Shown here: piece after piece, positions 1 to 9,439 of the stretch
How positions within the stretch are numbered: position 1 is the stretch's first letter
Layout: every line of letters starts with the position of its first letter
Origin: an uncultured Allomuricauda sp.
Lineage (GTDB): Bacteria; Bacteroidota; Bacteroidia; Flavobacteriales; Flavobacteriaceae
NCBI RefSeq assembly: GCF_947258355.1
Contig: NZ_CAMYIC010000057.1
Span: forward strand, 62,001 to 126,000
Length of the DNA stretch: 64,000 nt
Direction: 5' to 3'
The notes under the pieces: model-generated
The model's input: the letters and a program-made list of their open reading frames with translations, nothing else
Database searches by the model: none
What the model was told of the DNA's origin: nothing
Position numbers and translations under genes: made by a program

Positions 1-69
1 ATAAGCTATAAAACCACAAATCACAAGACCTAAAATGGCCGTTGCCCAAAGTACTTTTTTAAGATTCAT
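1..69 (-). CDS. mltG: Endolytic transglycosylase MltG, N-terminal fragment
   Basis: Only the first 23 codons are inside the window; the gene runs off the left edge. The visible peptide begins MNLKKVLWATAILG and continues as a hydrophobic helix ending in FIAY, so it is a membrane-anchored or signal-anchored protein. I call it MltG, the peptidoglycan transglycosylase that releases nascent glycan strands, because dapF followed by a GNAT gene and mltG is a common order in Flavobacteriaceae and the anchor resembles that family. No catalytic residue is visible, so the name rests on context. The start overlaps the end of the GNAT gene by 11 bases, which suggests translational coupling. Confidence 0.55.
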   Translation of the reverse strand, partial: MNLKKVLWATAILGLVICGFIAY

Positions 70-592
70 CCGTATTGATCTTTTGATACATTATTTCGTT
101 CTTGAACCCTTGACTGGTTCTTATCCATTCTTTTTTGACACCAATTTCCTCAAAACCCATTTTTTGGAACAAATGGATACTTGCCTCATTATCCTCCAAT
201 ATATTGGCATACAACTGATGCATGTCCAAAGTGGAAAAGGCATAATCGCACAAAAGTGACAATGCTTCCGCTCCAGCACCTTTATTTCGGTCACCAGGTT
301 CTACTATTATGATTCCAATGCCTGCTCTTCTGTGTTTTGGGTCAAAATCGAACAAATCTATCAACCCAACACATTCATCTTGCTGATTGCTAATACAAAG
401 TCGTAATTGCTTTACATCATAAATATCCCTATGGGCATTGTCCAAATACAATTGCAGTACTTTCTTGGAATATGGTTTCAAGGTACCGCTTACCTCCCAA
501 ACCGATGTATCGTTTTCCAATTTGTACAGAAAATCGAGATCGGTGGGCTCAAGGGCACGTAGATATACTTGTTTTCCTTTTAGACTGAGCAT
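59..592 (-). CDS. GNAT family N-acetyltransferase
   Basis: This 177-residue protein has the length and pattern of a single-domain GNAT enzyme, which moves an acetyl group from acetyl-CoA to an amine. The N-terminus (VYLRALEPTDLDFLYKLEND) is typical of the RimJ/RimL/SpeG-like branch. The acetyl-CoA loop is seen at GDRNKGAGAEAL (about residues 100-111), followed by the usual C-terminal ASIHLFQKMGFEEIG strand-helix-strand. The substrate cannot be told from sequence. It overlaps dapF by 13 bases upstream and the MltG gene by 11 bases downstream, so the three form one minus-strand operon. Confidence 0.85.
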   Translation of the reverse strand: MLSLKGKQVYLRALEPTDLDFLYKLENDTSVWEVSGTLKPYSKKVLQLYLDNAHRDIYDVKQLRLCISNQQDECVGLIDLFDFDPKHRRAGIGIIIVEPGDRNKGAGAEALSLLCDYAFSTLDMHQLYANILEDNEASIHLFQKMGFEEIGVKKEWIRTSQGFKNEIMYQKINTDES

Positions 593-1362
593 TCTATGGT
601 TCCTTTAAATACTTGTATGGCAGGTCCTTTTAAAAAGATATTACTGTATTTCCCATCCTTTTTCTCAAAAGAAATGGTCAGATCTCCTCCAATGGTATGG
701 ATGTGGACCTCATTTGCAGCGGTTTTACCTGATTCGTGCATGGCCAATGCCACGGCAGTTACACCTGTACCGCATGAAAAGGTTTCGCCTTCCACTCCCC
801 TTTCATAGGTCCGTACATCAAAAGCATTATCACTGGTCTGTTCCACAAAGTTGATATTGCTCCCTGATTCTCCATAAATTCCATAGCGAAGTTTCTTTCC
901 TTCCTTCTGTACATCAAACTTTTCCAGTTCTGTAACTATTTGTACATGGTGTGGAGAACCCGTATCCAAAAAGCTATGGTTTTGTTTTTCGTGGATTTTG
1001 TCCACATCGATCATCTTCAGGTTAACAATATCTCCCTCAACGGTAGCATGGTGCAAACCATCCACTGCGTTAAAGGTGGTTTTCTGCTCTATCACTCCCA
1101 AATAATGTGCAAAGGCCACCAAACAACGTCCGCCATTACCGCACATACTGCTCTCTGCACCGTCGGCATTGTAGTAGACCATCTTAAAATCCGACATATT
1201 GTCATTTTCAAGAAGTATCAAACCATCGGCTCCTATGCCAAATCTTCTATCACATAGTTCTGCGACAAGCTTGGTATTGTTTTTGGGAAATATATGCTGA
1301 CGGTTGTCAATAATTACAAAATCGTTTCCCGTTCCTTGATATTTAAAAAACTGTAGTTCCAT
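580..1362 (-). CDS. dapF: Diaminopimelate epimerase
   Basis: DapF interconverts LL- and meso-diaminopimelate, the penultimate step of lysine synthesis and the source of the peptidoglycan cross-linking residue. The 260-residue length fits the family. The two catalytic cysteines are visible: Cys74 in SSMCGNGGRC and Cys197 in TFSCGTGVTA. The N-terminal FFKYQGTGNDFVIIDN signature is intact. It is the first gene of a minus-strand operon with the GNAT and MltG genes. The 134 bases before htrA form a divergent control region. Confidence 0.97.
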   Translation of the reverse strand: MELQFFKYQGTGNDFVIIDNRQHIFPKNNTKLVAELCDRRFGIGADGLILLENDNMSDFKMVYYNADGAESSMCGNGGRCLVAFAHYLGVIEQKTTFNAVDGLHHATVEGDIVNLKMIDVDKIHEKQNHSFLDTGSPHHVQIVTELEKFDVQKEGKKLRYGIYGESGSNINFVEQTSDNAFDVRTYERGVEGETFSCGTGVTAVALAMHESGKTAANEVHIHTIGGDLTISFEKKDGKYSNIFLKGPAIQVFKGTIECSV

Positions 1363-1435
1363 GATTATCTACAAAGGAACAAATATATGTGATTCTTTAA
1401 GGTTTTTTTTGGAGTTAAAACAGCGTTAAACCGAC

Positions 1436-1465
1436 CTGATCAAAATTTGAAAACTTTTAATTTTG
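1436..1465 (+). promoter_or_regulatory. Putative promoter of htrA (CTG-N19-TAATTTTG)
   Basis: TAATTTTG at 1458-1465 matches the Bacteroidota -7 box TAnnTTTG exactly. A CTG at 1436-1438 stands 19 bases upstream where TTG is expected. The predicted transcript starts near 1470, about 25 bases before the htrA ATG at 1497. The -33 element is imperfect. Confidence 0.45.
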
Positions 1466-1496
1466 ATAAAGCTAAATGTTAAATAATTATAGGATT

Positions 1497-2894
1497 ATGA
1501 AGAAAATAGCGAGTTTATTCCTAGTATCCGTATTCGCCGGTGCCATTACACTGGGAGCTTACAAATTATTTTTTGAGGAAGAAAGCTACAGATGGGTCAC
1601 TTCGGAACAAGAAATACCCTTGGTGACCACAAGCAATCTGGATACTTCGGCAAGAGGAGCTGGTATCAATGAGGTTGATTTTACATTAGCGGCCGAAAAA
1701 ACAGTCAACTCTGTAGTTCACGTTAAAAATATGACCCTTAGCAGAGGTCCATCCAGTATAGCTGAATTCTTTTATGGCTACGAACGCCAACAAACCCCAC
1801 AGGTGGGAACAGGATCTGGAGTTATCATTTCTCCAGATGGATATATTGTTACAAACAATCACGTTATCGCCAACTCCAGGCAGTTGCAAGTGACCTTGAA
1901 CAACAACAAAACCTATGAAGCAGAAGTGATTGGAACCGATGCCGATTCGGATATCGCCCTAATAAAAATTGATGCTGAAGAAGCACTGCCTTATTTGGCC
2001 TTTGGTGATTCGGACAATACCAAAATCGGGGAATGGGTCCTTGCGGTAGGTAACCCTTTCAATCTTACATCTACGGTAACTGCAGGGATTGTAAGTGCGA
2101 AAGCTAGGTCTCTATCGCCTAGAAGATCGCAATCCTTCATACAGACCGATGCCGCCGTTAATCCAGGTAACAGTGGGGGCGCATTGGTGAACACCAACGG
2201 TGACCTAATTGGAATCAATACTGCTATTACATCACAAACTGGTTCTTATGTAGGATATGCATTTGCAGTTCCCAGTAATATTGCCAAAAAGGTAGTGGAG
2301 GACATTATGGAATTCGGTAATGTACAAAAAGGGCTTTTGGGAATTAGAGGTGGAGACCTTAATCCAGAAGCAGCTACCGAACTTGGCATAGATGACTTGG
2401 AAGGCGTGTATGTTTCCAGTGTAGAGGAAGAATCTGGAGCCGAAGAAGCTGGTTTAAAGGAAGGTGACATTATTAAGCAGGTAGATAACATCCAGGTGAG
2501 CAAGTTTTCTGAACTATCCGGTTACCTATCTTCCAAAAGACCTGGAGATAGAATTGAAGTTACTTTGAAAAGAGATGGTAAAAATTTGGTCAGAAACGTC
2601 ACCTTAAAAAAGCGACTTAGCGTTGAATTGCCAGGTACTGGATTTACTGTGAAGAATTTATCCAAAGCCGATATCAAAAAATTCGGAACTTCAAAAGGAG
2701 TGAAAATCACCAATGTGCCTGCACCTTATGCTAGATATGGTTTGGAAAACAAGATTATCATTGAATTGGATGGAGAGCCAATCAACAATATTGATGATGC
2801 CAAAGAACGTTTTGGCCAGCTATCCAGATATGGCAGAACCAGTTTCACCATGATCAATGAGGATGGAGAGAAAGAACATATGATACTTCAGTAA
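1497..2894 (+). CDS. HtrA/DegP-type periplasmic serine protease
   Basis: HtrA proteins degrade or refold damaged envelope proteins. The catalytic triad is visible, numbered from the start chosen here: His122 in TNNHV, Asp152 in DSDIAL and Ser226 in GNSGGAL. Two PDZ-type regions follow, one beginning near GLLGIRGGDLNP and a shorter C-terminal one ending in the last 80 residues. The ATG at 1497 (MKKIASLFLVSVFAGA) is preferred over the one at 1476 because it gives a proper signal peptide/anchor; the product is 465 residues. A strong terminator follows at once, so it is probably monocistronic. Confidence 0.93.
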   Translation: MKKIASLFLVSVFAGAITLGAYKLFFEEESYRWVTSEQEIPLVTTSNLDTSARGAGINEVDFTLAAEKTVNSVVHVKNMTLSRGPSSIAEFFYGYERQQTPQVGTGSGVIISPDGYIVTNNHVIANSRQLQVTLNNNKTYEAEVIGTDADSDIALIKIDAEEALPYLAFGDSDNTKIGEWVLAVGNPFNLTSTVTAGIVSAKARSLSPRRSQSFIQTDAAVNPGNSGGALVNTNGDLIGINTAITSQTGSYVGYAFAVPSNIAKKVVEDIMEFGNVQKGLLGIRGGDLNPEAATELGIDDLEGVYVSSVEEESGAEEAGLKEGDIIKQVDNIQVSKFSELSGYLSSKRPGDRIEVTLKRDGKNLVRNVTLKKRLSVELPGTGFTVKNLSKADIKKFGTSKGVKITNVPAPYARYGLENKIIIELDGEPINNIDDAKERFGQLSRYGRTSFTMINEDGEKEHMILQ

Positions 2895-2913
2895 AAAAGT
2901 GCTGAAGAAACAC

Positions 2914-2945
2914 TTAAAAGCGTCTTTAATAAAGACGCTTTTTTT
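2914..2945 (+). terminator. Rho-independent terminator after htrA
   Basis: A perfect 10-bp stem (AAGCGTCTTT, 2918-2927, with AAAGACGCTT, 2931-2940) and a 3-base loop are followed by a run of T to 2945. It lies 23 bases after the htrA stop. Confidence 0.9.
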
Positions 2946-3024
2946 ATGTTCAATATGTTTCACGAAAACGTTTGAAATATATAATTTAGCCGCAAAATAA
3001 TCGATACAATCGCAACCACAACCC

Positions 3025-4473
3025 ATGAGTGACATTTCTTCTTACGAAAAAGAGCTTGCCTTTCAGGCAGATAGACGAAAAGCAACCACTGAATTCATCA
3101 AAATTATAAGCGACCTTTGGTATGACAAAGCTATTGAGGTAGTCTTATTCAAGAACCAAATAATCGATAAGAATGTAAGCGATATCATTAACCTGCACGA
3201 ATATGCCGGTGAATTTGTTCAAAAACCAATGTCCATTTTCGACTCTGTCGAAATTTTAAGGGCCATTAACGATATCAACCTCCCTCCTGCCAAATTGGAT
3301 ATTGGAAAGTTGACCTATGAATACAACTCCAGTGAGAATTCCCATCTCAATGTAAAGGCATTTGTTATTGATAAGCTCAAAGGAGCGCAGTCCTCCAAAG
3401 CCATAAAACCTAAAGATGTGGTGCTTTATGGGTTTGGACGTATTGGTCGTTTAGTGGCCAGGGAACTTATGGCCAAAACAGGTCGTGGCAGTCAGTTGCG
3501 ATTGCGTGCTATTGTAATCCGCGGTGAATTGAACAAAGAAGTTCTGGAAAAAAGAGCCGCATTGCTGAAAACCGATTCGGTACATGGGCCTTTTACGGGA
3601 ACTGTGGATATTGATGAGGAAAAACAAGCGCTAATTATCAATGGAACAACCGTAAAGTTTATTAGTGCCAATCAACCCGAGGACATTGATTATACTAAAT
3701 ATGGCATCTTCAATGCTTTAATAATAGATAACACCGGAGCATTTAGGGACAATAAGGAATTGTCCCGACATTTAAAATCCAAAGGGGCCAATAAGGTATT
3801 GTTGACCGCTCCCGGAAAAGAAGTTCCCAATATTGTTCACGGTGTAAACCACAAGGACTTTGACCCGGACAAGACCAAAATCTATTCCGCAGCCTCTTGC
3901 ACTACCAATGCCATTACCCCTATCCTAAAAGTAATAGAGGATTCGCTAGGTATTAAAAAAGGGCATCTGGAAACCATTCACGCGTACACCAATGATCAAA
4001 ACTTGGTGGATAACATGCACAAAAAGTACCGTCGTGGCCGTGCAGCAGCCCTTAACATGGTAATCACGGAAACAGGCGCCGGTTCCGCCGTTGCCAAAGC
4101 ATTGCCTTCTTTAAAAGGAAAACTTACCTCAAACGCCATAAGGGTTCCCGTTCCCAATGGATCCTTGGCAATTCTAAACTTGGAAGTGAAGAACAAGACA
4201 TCCAAAGAAAGCATTGACACCATAATAAAAAAGTATGCCTTGGAGGGCGATCTGGTGGAGCAAATAAAATATGCATTGAGCAACGAATTGGTCTCTTCCG
4301 ATATCGTAGGAACCACAGCTCCATCAATTTATGACAGTAAAGCGACCATAGTAGCTCCCGGTGGAAAAAATGTGGTGCTCTATATTTGGTACGATAATGA
4401 GTATGGATATTCACATCAAGTTATCCGATTGGCGAAATATATAGCGAAAGTTAGGCGTTATACGTATTATTAG
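3025..4473 (+). CDS. Glyceraldehyde-3-phosphate dehydrogenase, long form
   Basis: The enzyme oxidises glyceraldehyde-3-phosphate to 1,3-bisphosphoglycerate with NAD(P). The catalytic core is unmistakable: Rossmann motif YGFGRIGRLVAREL (about 135-148) and active-site Cys292 in SAASCTTNAITP. At 482 residues it is about 130-150 longer than the classical enzyme, and the extra part is an N-terminal segment (about 1-130) rich in charged helices. Such long GAPDHs are usual in Bacteroidota. The role of the extension is not evident from the sequence. Whether this is the glycolytic or the gluconeogenic form cannot be decided here. Confidence 0.95.
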   Translation: MSDISSYEKELAFQADRRKATTEFIKIISDLWYDKAIEVVLFKNQIIDKNVSDIINLHEYAGEFVQKPMSIFDSVEILRAINDINLPPAKLDIGKLTYEYNSSENSHLNVKAFVIDKLKGAQSSKAIKPKDVVLYGFGRIGRLVARELMAKTGRGSQLRLRAIVIRGELNKEVLEKRAALLKTDSVHGPFTGTVDIDEEKQALIINGTTVKFISANQPEDIDYTKYGIFNALIIDNTGAFRDNKELSRHLKSKGANKVLLTAPGKEVPNIVHGVNHKDFDPDKTKIYSAASCTTNAITPILKVIEDSLGIKKGHLETIHAYTNDQNLVDNMHKKYRRGRAAALNMVITETGAGSAVAKALPSLKGKLTSNAIRVPVPNGSLAILNLEVKNKTSKESIDTIIKKYALEGDLVEQIKYALSNELVSSDIVGTTAPSIYDSKATIVAPGGKNVVLYIWYDNEYGYSHQVIRLAKYIAKVRRYTYY

Positions 4474-4509
4474 TGGAGTGAGATTGTTCAAAGAACCTGT
4501 TTTCTTTTT

Positions 4510-4538
4510 TTGAAATTGGGTATATTGATGTAATTTCG
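4510..4538 (+). promoter_or_regulatory. Putative promoter upstream of the 4581 gene (TTG-N18-TAATTTCG)
   Basis: TTG at 4510-4512 and TAATTTCG at 4531-4538, one mismatch from TAnnTTTG, are 18 bases apart. The predicted start lies about 35 bases before the ATG at 4581. Confidence 0.5.
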
Positions 4539-4580
4539 TCCCGCCCTTAATCTAAATTTAATACGAGAACATTATTGAAC

Positions 4581-5186
4581 ATGAAGCATTTACGCATTTT
4601 ATTCGTCTTAGCCTTACTTATCCCAACCTTGGTAATTCATGCGCAGGAAGATGAGTCCGCCGATGAAACAGACAACACCTTAAGGGGACAATTTGAAGAG
4701 TTGGAAAGAAAGTCCGGAAACTATCGGGCCAATGGTATCCGTTATGAGGTAATCAAGCTATCGGATCTGTACGAAACCAAGAACAACATTTTCGATTCCC
4801 TTGATACGGCCAATAAGACCATTAAAGACCTTTCTTCAACTATTTCCGCAAACAATGCTGAAATAGAAGACCTTAATAACAAGTTGCAAGAAACCACAAA
4901 CAACTTGAATGCAGTTACCGAAGAAAAGGATAGCATCTCATTTTTTGGCGCTATGATCAGTAAAGGAACCTACAACTTTATATTGTGGTCCATTATTTTT
5001 GGACTGTTGTTACTGTTGTTGTTCTTTATATACAGATTTAGAAACAGTAATTTCTTGACACAACAAGCCAAATCGGCACTTGCTGATTTAGAAGAGGAAT
5101 ACCAAAACCATAGAAGACGCGCACTTGAGCGTGAACAGAAGATCAGTCGTCAACTTCAGGATGAGCTGAACAAACAAAAAAAATAG
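4581..5186 (+). CDS. Membrane-anchored coiled-coil protein upstream of trmD
   Basis: I do not know a function. The 201-residue product has a signal peptide (MKHLRILFVLALLIPTLVIHA), a periplasmic segment that becomes heptad-like at about residues 65-120, one strong transmembrane helix at about 131-152 (FILWSIIFGLLLLLLFFIY), and a charged, helical cytoplasmic tail of about 50 residues. Relatives beside trmD are often labelled tRNA (guanine-N1)-methyltransferase; nothing in the sequence supports that and the label looks like transfer from the neighbour. The ATG at 4581 is preferred over an in-frame TTG at 4575. Confidence 0.85.
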   Translation: MKHLRILFVLALLIPTLVIHAQEDESADETDNTLRGQFEELERKSGNYRANGIRYEVIKLSDLYETKNNIFDSLDTANKTIKDLSSTISANNAEIEDLNNKLQETTNNLNAVTEEKDSISFFGAMISKGTYNFILWSIIFGLLLLLLFFIYRFRNSNFLTQQAKSALADLEEEYQNHRRRALEREQKISRQLQDELNKQKK

Positions 5187-5193
5187 GATTACA

Positions 5194-5223
5194 GGCTTCC
5201 AAAATGGAAGCCTTTCTTTTTTA
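5194..5223 (+). terminator. Rho-independent terminator
   Basis: The stem GGCTTCCA (5194-5201) pairs with TGGAAGCC (5205-5212), with a 3-base loop and a T-rich tail. It separates the coiled-coil gene from trmD. Confidence 0.85.
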
Positions 5224-5284
5224 TATCATAGTTGTTATAGCTTTCACTACTTTTAACGCGAATTAATATCCAATCAAAATGTCC

Positions 5285-5962
5285 ATGCGGATTGACATTA
5301 TCACGGTACTTCCCGAACTTCTAAAAAGTCCTTTTGAAGCATCCATTTTAAAGCGAGCCATCGAAAAAGGCCTAGTGGAAGTACACCTACATAACTTAAG
5401 GGACTACTCCATTGGAAATTACAAACAAGTAGACGATTACCAATTTGGTGGTGGTGCAGGTATGGTAATGATGGTCGAACCTATTGACAAATGTATTTCA
5501 AAGCTCAAGTCGGAACGTGATTACGACGAAGTAATCTACATGACCCCAGATGGAAACACTCTTGATCAAGGGATGGCCAATGAGATTTCCATGAAAAAGA
5601 ACATTATTGTGCTTTGTGGACATTACAAAGGTGTGGACCAACGGGTGAGGGATATGTTCGTTACCCGTGAGATTTCTATCGGAGATTATGTGTTATCTGG
5701 GGGGGAATTGGCCGCTGCCATACTCTGCGATGCCGTCATCCGATTGTTGCCGGGCGTATTAAATGATGAAACCTCCGCCCTAACCGATACATTCCAAGAT
5801 AATTTATTGGCACCGCCAGTATATACAAGACCCTCCGAATATAAAGGTCTAAAGGTTCCGGAAATACTGCTGAGCGGTAATTTTCCAGAGATTGAAAAAT
5901 GGCGGGAACAAAAAGCTTTGGAGCGAACCCAACAGAGAAGACCCGACCTTTTGGAAGATTAA
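5285..5962 (+). CDS. trmD: tRNA (guanine-37-N1)-methyltransferase
   Basis: TrmD methylates G37 next to the anticodon and prevents frameshifting. The trefoil-knot SAM site is visible at [14 protein letters not shown] and [12 protein letters not shown], and the N-terminus [12 protein letters not shown] is the family standard. For that reason the ATG at 5285 is chosen over the one at 5279; either gives close to the normal length (225-227). In many bacteria trmD sits in rpsP-rimM-trmD-rplS. Here trmD and rplS remain neighbours, but rpsP and rimM are not in front. Confidence 0.97.
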   Translation: MRIDIITVLPELLKSPFEASILKRAIEKGLVEVHLHNLRDYSIGNYKQVDDYQFGGGAGMVMMVEPIDKCISKLKSERDYDEVIYMTPDGNTLDQGMANEISMKKNIIVLCGHYKGVDQRVRDMFVTREISIGDYVLSGGELAAAILCDAVIRLLPGVLNDETSALTDTFQDNLLAPPVYTRPSEYKGLKVPEILLSGNFPEIEKWREQKALERTQQRRPDLLED

Positions 5963-5995
5963 GATGATTCGAAATTCAAAAACGCAAAAAACAGC

Positions 5996-6025
5996 TTGCT
6001 ATTTCTAAATATTGCATTACTTTTG
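5996..6025 (+). promoter_or_regulatory. Promoter of rplS (TTG-N19-TACTTTTG)
   Basis: TTG at 5996-5998 and TACTTTTG at 6018-6025 are a full match to the Bacteroidota consensus with 19-base spacing. They lie 70 bases before the rplS ATG, so rplS can be transcribed apart from trmD with a leader of about 60 bases. Confidence 0.75.
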
Positions 6026-6095
6026 CAATCTCAAAATCAACCTCTGACGAAATCCGTGAAAGTTGGTCTTGTAAAAACGCTAAAAAAAATAAAAA

Positions 6096-6446
6096 ATGGA
6101 ATCCTTAGTAAAATTTGTTGAAGACGAATTTGTTCCAAAAAAAGAATTTCCAAAATTTTCAGCTGGTGACACCATCACTGTTTATTACGAAATCAAGGAA
6201 GGTGAAAAAACACGTACCCAGTTCTTTAAAGGTGTAGTGATACAACGAAGAGGTAGCGGCGCTACCGAAACATTCACCATTCGCAAAATGTCAGGTACGG
6301 TAGGTGTGGAAAGAATTTTCCCAGTAAACATGCCGGCTTTGCAAAGAATTGAAGTTAACAAAAAAGGTAAAGTACGTAGATCTAGAATCTTTTACTTTAG
6401 AGGTCTTACCGGTAAAAAGGCCCGTATCAAAGAAGTTAAGGGATAA
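6096..6446 (+). CDS. rplS: 50S ribosomal protein L19
   Basis: L19 sits at the 30S-50S interface. The product has 116 residues, the usual length. Signatures are the GDTITVYYEIKEGEKTR strand region and the RRGSGATETFTIRKMS and GVERIFP segments typical of L19. It follows trmD with its own promoter and ends in a strong terminator 21 bases after the stop. Confidence 0.98.
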   Translation: MESLVKFVEDEFVPKKEFPKFSAGDTITVYYEIKEGEKTRTQFFKGVVIQRRGSGATETFTIRKMSGTVGVERIFPVNMPALQRIEVNKKGKVRRSRIFYFRGLTGKKARIKEVKG

Positions 6447-6467
6447 TCCATATTCCATACAACAAGG

Positions 6468-6497
6468 AAAAGCACCTCAGCAGGGGTGCTTTTTTTA
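6468..6497 (+). terminator. Rho-independent terminator after rplS
   Basis: The stem AAAGCACC (6469-6476) pairs with GGTGCTTT (6485-6492) and is followed by T residues to 6497. It closes the rplS transcript, so the second terminator at 6926 must belong to a different RNA. Confidence 0.88.
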
Positions 6498-6554
6498 TGA
6501 ACAATTGTTAATAACCATGGTTCATATCCTGTTGATTTTTAATGCTTTAAAAAG

Positions 6555-6585
6555 TTGCAAATATTAGTTTTCAGTTCTACTTTAG
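6555..6585 (+). promoter_or_regulatory. Putative promoter of the intergenic RNA (TTG-N20-TACTTTAG)
   Basis: TTG at 6555-6557 and TACTTTAG at 6578-6585 are 20 bases apart. The second box differs from TAnnTTTG in its last positions, so the match is partial. It is well placed for an RNA starting near 6592 and ending at the terminator at 6926-6970. Confidence 0.4.
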
Positions 6586-6591
6586 TCGAAG

Positions 6592-6970
6592 ATATGATAG
6601 TGATACCATCACGATTATATCGATTTAAAGTTGACGTTCTTTAAAACTGTGAATTCCCTTTAAATTGGTAACACTACTGATCACAAAAGGAATTTCGATT
6701 GAGGTGGAGCTTCGGTGAGACCTGATGAGAAATAATAAATTTTATGTGCGAACAGAAGAGCAATTTTCTGTTTTGATAAAGTTTAGGAATACAACAGTAC
6801 ACTTTGCAGAATGTAGTTTAGTTGAAAAATTAAGAACATAGCAGAGTAAACGTCGAAGGGTTTCAAGGACAGTCAATAGATTGTTTGGTTTTGTAGCAAT
6901 ACAAAGAAAACTTGATCCCATTCTGAAAGCCATATCCTTCGTTAAATCGAGGATATGGCTTTTGTTTTTT
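6592..6970 (+). ncRNA. Candidate structured non-coding RNA between rplS and icd
   Basis: The gap between rplS and icd (6447-7069) has no credible ORF but carries a chain of hairpins. They are GTGAT/ATCAC (6600-6612), TTTAAAG/CTTTAAA (6624-6645), AGGT/ACCT around a C(UUCG)G cap with a GGA/GAG internal loop (6702-6723), AACAGAA/TTCTGTT (6751-6772) and TTTGTA/TACAAA closed by a GCAA tetraloop (6890-6905). A long-range GGG...TCAAG with CTTGA...CCC pairing joins about 6858-6868 and 6911-6919. A strong terminator ends it. I found no tRNA-like, tmRNA, RNase P or SRP RNA signature. Both ends are estimates. Confidence 0.55.
6926..6970 (+). terminator. Orphan rho-independent terminator before icd
   Basis: A perfect 12-bp stem (AAAGCCATATCC, 6926-6937, with GGATATGGCTTT, 6951-6962) is followed by TTTGTTTTTT. 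The T tail is only on the plus strand, so it ends a plus-strand RNA. No protein gene lies between it and the rplS terminator. Confidence 0.88.
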
Positions 6971-7036
6971 AACAAATTCTCATTAAAAACCCGCACTTTT
7001 AGCAACTTCCATTCGTGCTTCACCGTCCATAAATTG

Positions 7037-7044
7037 TATATTTG
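7037..7044 (+). promoter_or_regulatory. -7 promoter box of icd (TATATTTG)
   Basis: TATATTTG matches TAnnTTTG exactly and lies 25 bases before the icd ATG. No clear TTG stands at the right distance upstream, so only the -7 box is called. Confidence 0.55.
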
Positions 7045-7069
7045 CAACCGCTCAAACAAATACAGATAA

Positions 7070-9289
<2,220 letters not shown>

Positions 9290-9313
9290 TTAAGGACAAT
9301 AGAAAAAATACTT

Positions 9314-9353
9314 AATAAGGCAGCCATTTATTTATTTGGCTGCCTTATTTTTA
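9314..9353 (+). terminator. Rho-independent terminator after icd
   Basis: A perfect 13-bp stem (AATAAGGCAGCCA, 9314-9326, with TGGCTGCCTTATT, 9337-9349) is followed by T residues. The arms are AT-rich outside, so it may also work in reverse. Confidence 0.92.
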
Positions 9354-9439
9354 TAATACCATATGTTAAAATATGCTTTGGCCTCAATTTAGATTTTTTC
9401 TCTACTCTATAAATACGTATTTTTAAAAAAACCAATCAA

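Noticed and set aside
1476..1496. Upstream ATG for HtrA
   Set aside because: It adds a polar segment (MLNNYRI) before a signal peptide that starts normally at the ATG 21 bases later.
6640..6760. A tRNA, tmRNA or SRP RNA gene
   Set aside because: No T-loop (GGTTCGAnTCC type), no CCA end, no tag-peptide frame and no SRP apical loop are visible.
6742..7059. A 105-residue minus-strand open frame in the rplS-icd gap
   Set aside because: It runs backward through the terminator at 6926-6962 and the icd -7 box, has no domain, signal peptide or promoter, and the composition is like a chance frame in AT-rich DNA.
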